6,116 nt of DNA from Tectiglobus sp039183375 (GTDB taxonomy: Bacteria; Pseudomonadota; Alphaproteobacteria; Rhizobiales; Hyphomicrobiaceae): the NCBI GenBank assembly GCA_039183375.1, contig JBCDBQ010000465.1, positions 1 to 6,116 on the forward strand. Reading direction: 5' to 3'. The translations under genes and the position numbers were made by a program. The notes below the pieces were generated by a model. It had not been told where the DNA came from. It worked only from the letters and a program-made list of their open reading frames with translations, and made no database searches. Position 1 is the first letter of the stretch; each line of letters opens with the position of its first letter. Below are positions 5,581 to 6,116 of the stretch, piece by piece.

Positions 5581-6116
5581 ATGCCAGACAAACCGGATCT
5601 CGGGGCGCTGTTCGGGGCCGTTGACGCATCGACATTTCTCGGTCTGGAGGCGTGCAGCAACCTCAGGCAATTGGACGCCTCATCGGCATTGATCGGCGTG
5701 CCAGGCGCAACACCTTATGGTTCAGTTGGCGCTTACTGTCGAAACGCGCCGGACGCCTTACGCAAATCGGCAGCAGCACTCACCGCGAATGTCGATCGTC
5801 ATAATTTCGACCTGCAAGGCCCAACCTTTCCGCCAGATGCGAAACGCGCAGTGGACTGTGGCGACCTGCCCTTCGATGAGGGCGATTTCGAAAAGAACCG
5901 CGCGGCCATTCAATCAGCTGTTGCGCAGATTGTTGCAAACGGCGTGATCCCAATCGTTGTTGGTGGCGATGACTCCGTGCCCATCCCGATGCTGCAGGCG
6001 CTCGCTGGCACAGGTAAGAATTACACGATCCTACAGATCGACGCCCACATTGATTGGCGAACGTCACACATGGATGAGGACATGGGGCTCTCCTCTACGA
6101 TGCGGCGGGCGTCCGA
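5581..6116 (+). CDS. Agmatinase-like ureohydrolase-fold protein, 3' end cut by window edge
   Basis: The first 178 residues of an arginase/agmatinase superfamily protein are present; the frame is open to the right edge. The N-terminal half has the family strand LIGVPGATPYGSVGAY (37-52), then NAPDALR (55-61) and DCGD (92-95). The first metal motif, normally GGDHS, is GGDDS (128-132), putting Asp where the His ligand should be. The second, DAHID (154-158), is intact. The usual HG after it, which supplies a catalytic His, is replaced by SST in GLSSTMRRAS. From memory, alphaproteobacterial proteins annotated 'agmatinase' or 'arginase family' share the GGDDS and DAHIDWR signature, so this is probably a subfamily rather than decay. 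Its substrate is unknown. The ATG has AGAGG 5 bases upstream. It follows hisF by 54 bases and is probably in the same transcription unit. The third metal motif (DxDxxDP) lies beyond the window. Confidence 0.85.
   Translation, partial: MPDKPDLGALFGAVDASTFLGLEACSNLRQLDASSALIGVPGATPYGSVGAYCRNAPDALRKSAAALTANVDRHNFDLQGPTFPPDAKRAVDCGDLPFDEGDFEKNRAAIQSAVAQIVANGVIPIVVGGDDSVPIPMLQALAGTGKNYTILQIDAHIDWRTSHMDEDMGLSSTMRRAS

Overview
This looks like chromosomal DNA from an alphaproteobacterium, most likely of the Hyphomicrobiales/Rhizobiales type. The reasons are the moderately high GC content, the GTG starts, and HisA and HisF proteins that read like textbook alphaproteobacterial sequences. That placement rests on family resemblance only, because there is no rRNA or other marker gene. 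There are eight protein genes, two of them cut by the window edges. I see no tRNA, rRNA, CRISPR array, insertion sequence or prophage.

Left block (1-2507): two short-chain dehydrogenase/reductase (SDR) genes lie in tandem on the minus strand. The second is cut off by the left edge. A LysR-type regulator is transcribed divergently from them. The 96-base gap between the regulator and the SDRs holds a plausible regulator promoter overlapped by a small dyad. This is the usual layout of a LysR regulator controlling its divergent target genes and itself. The SDR substrates cannot be read from sequence.

Middle (2508-3171): a short convergent gap is followed by a small, uncharacterised, basic minus-strand gene. 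Its product has a helix-turn-helix-like segment and ends in a pentapeptide resembling a DNA sliding-clamp binding motif. Its good sigma-70-type promoter lies in the 141-base region shared with hisA.

Right block (3172-6116, plus strand): hisA, an arginase-fold gene, hisF and a second arginase-fold gene are tightly arranged as an apparent operon. hisA and hisF are canonical and keep their catalytic aspartates, so they should carry out steps four and five/six of histidine biosynthesis. HisF still needs the glutaminase HisH, which is not in view. The arginase-fold gene between them starts inside the hisA stop codon and lacks several residues a guanidino hydrolase needs. The second, cut by the right edge, has GGDDS in place of the family GGDHS motif. 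The association of histidine biosynthesis with two divergent ureohydrolase-fold proteins is the most unusual thing in the window.
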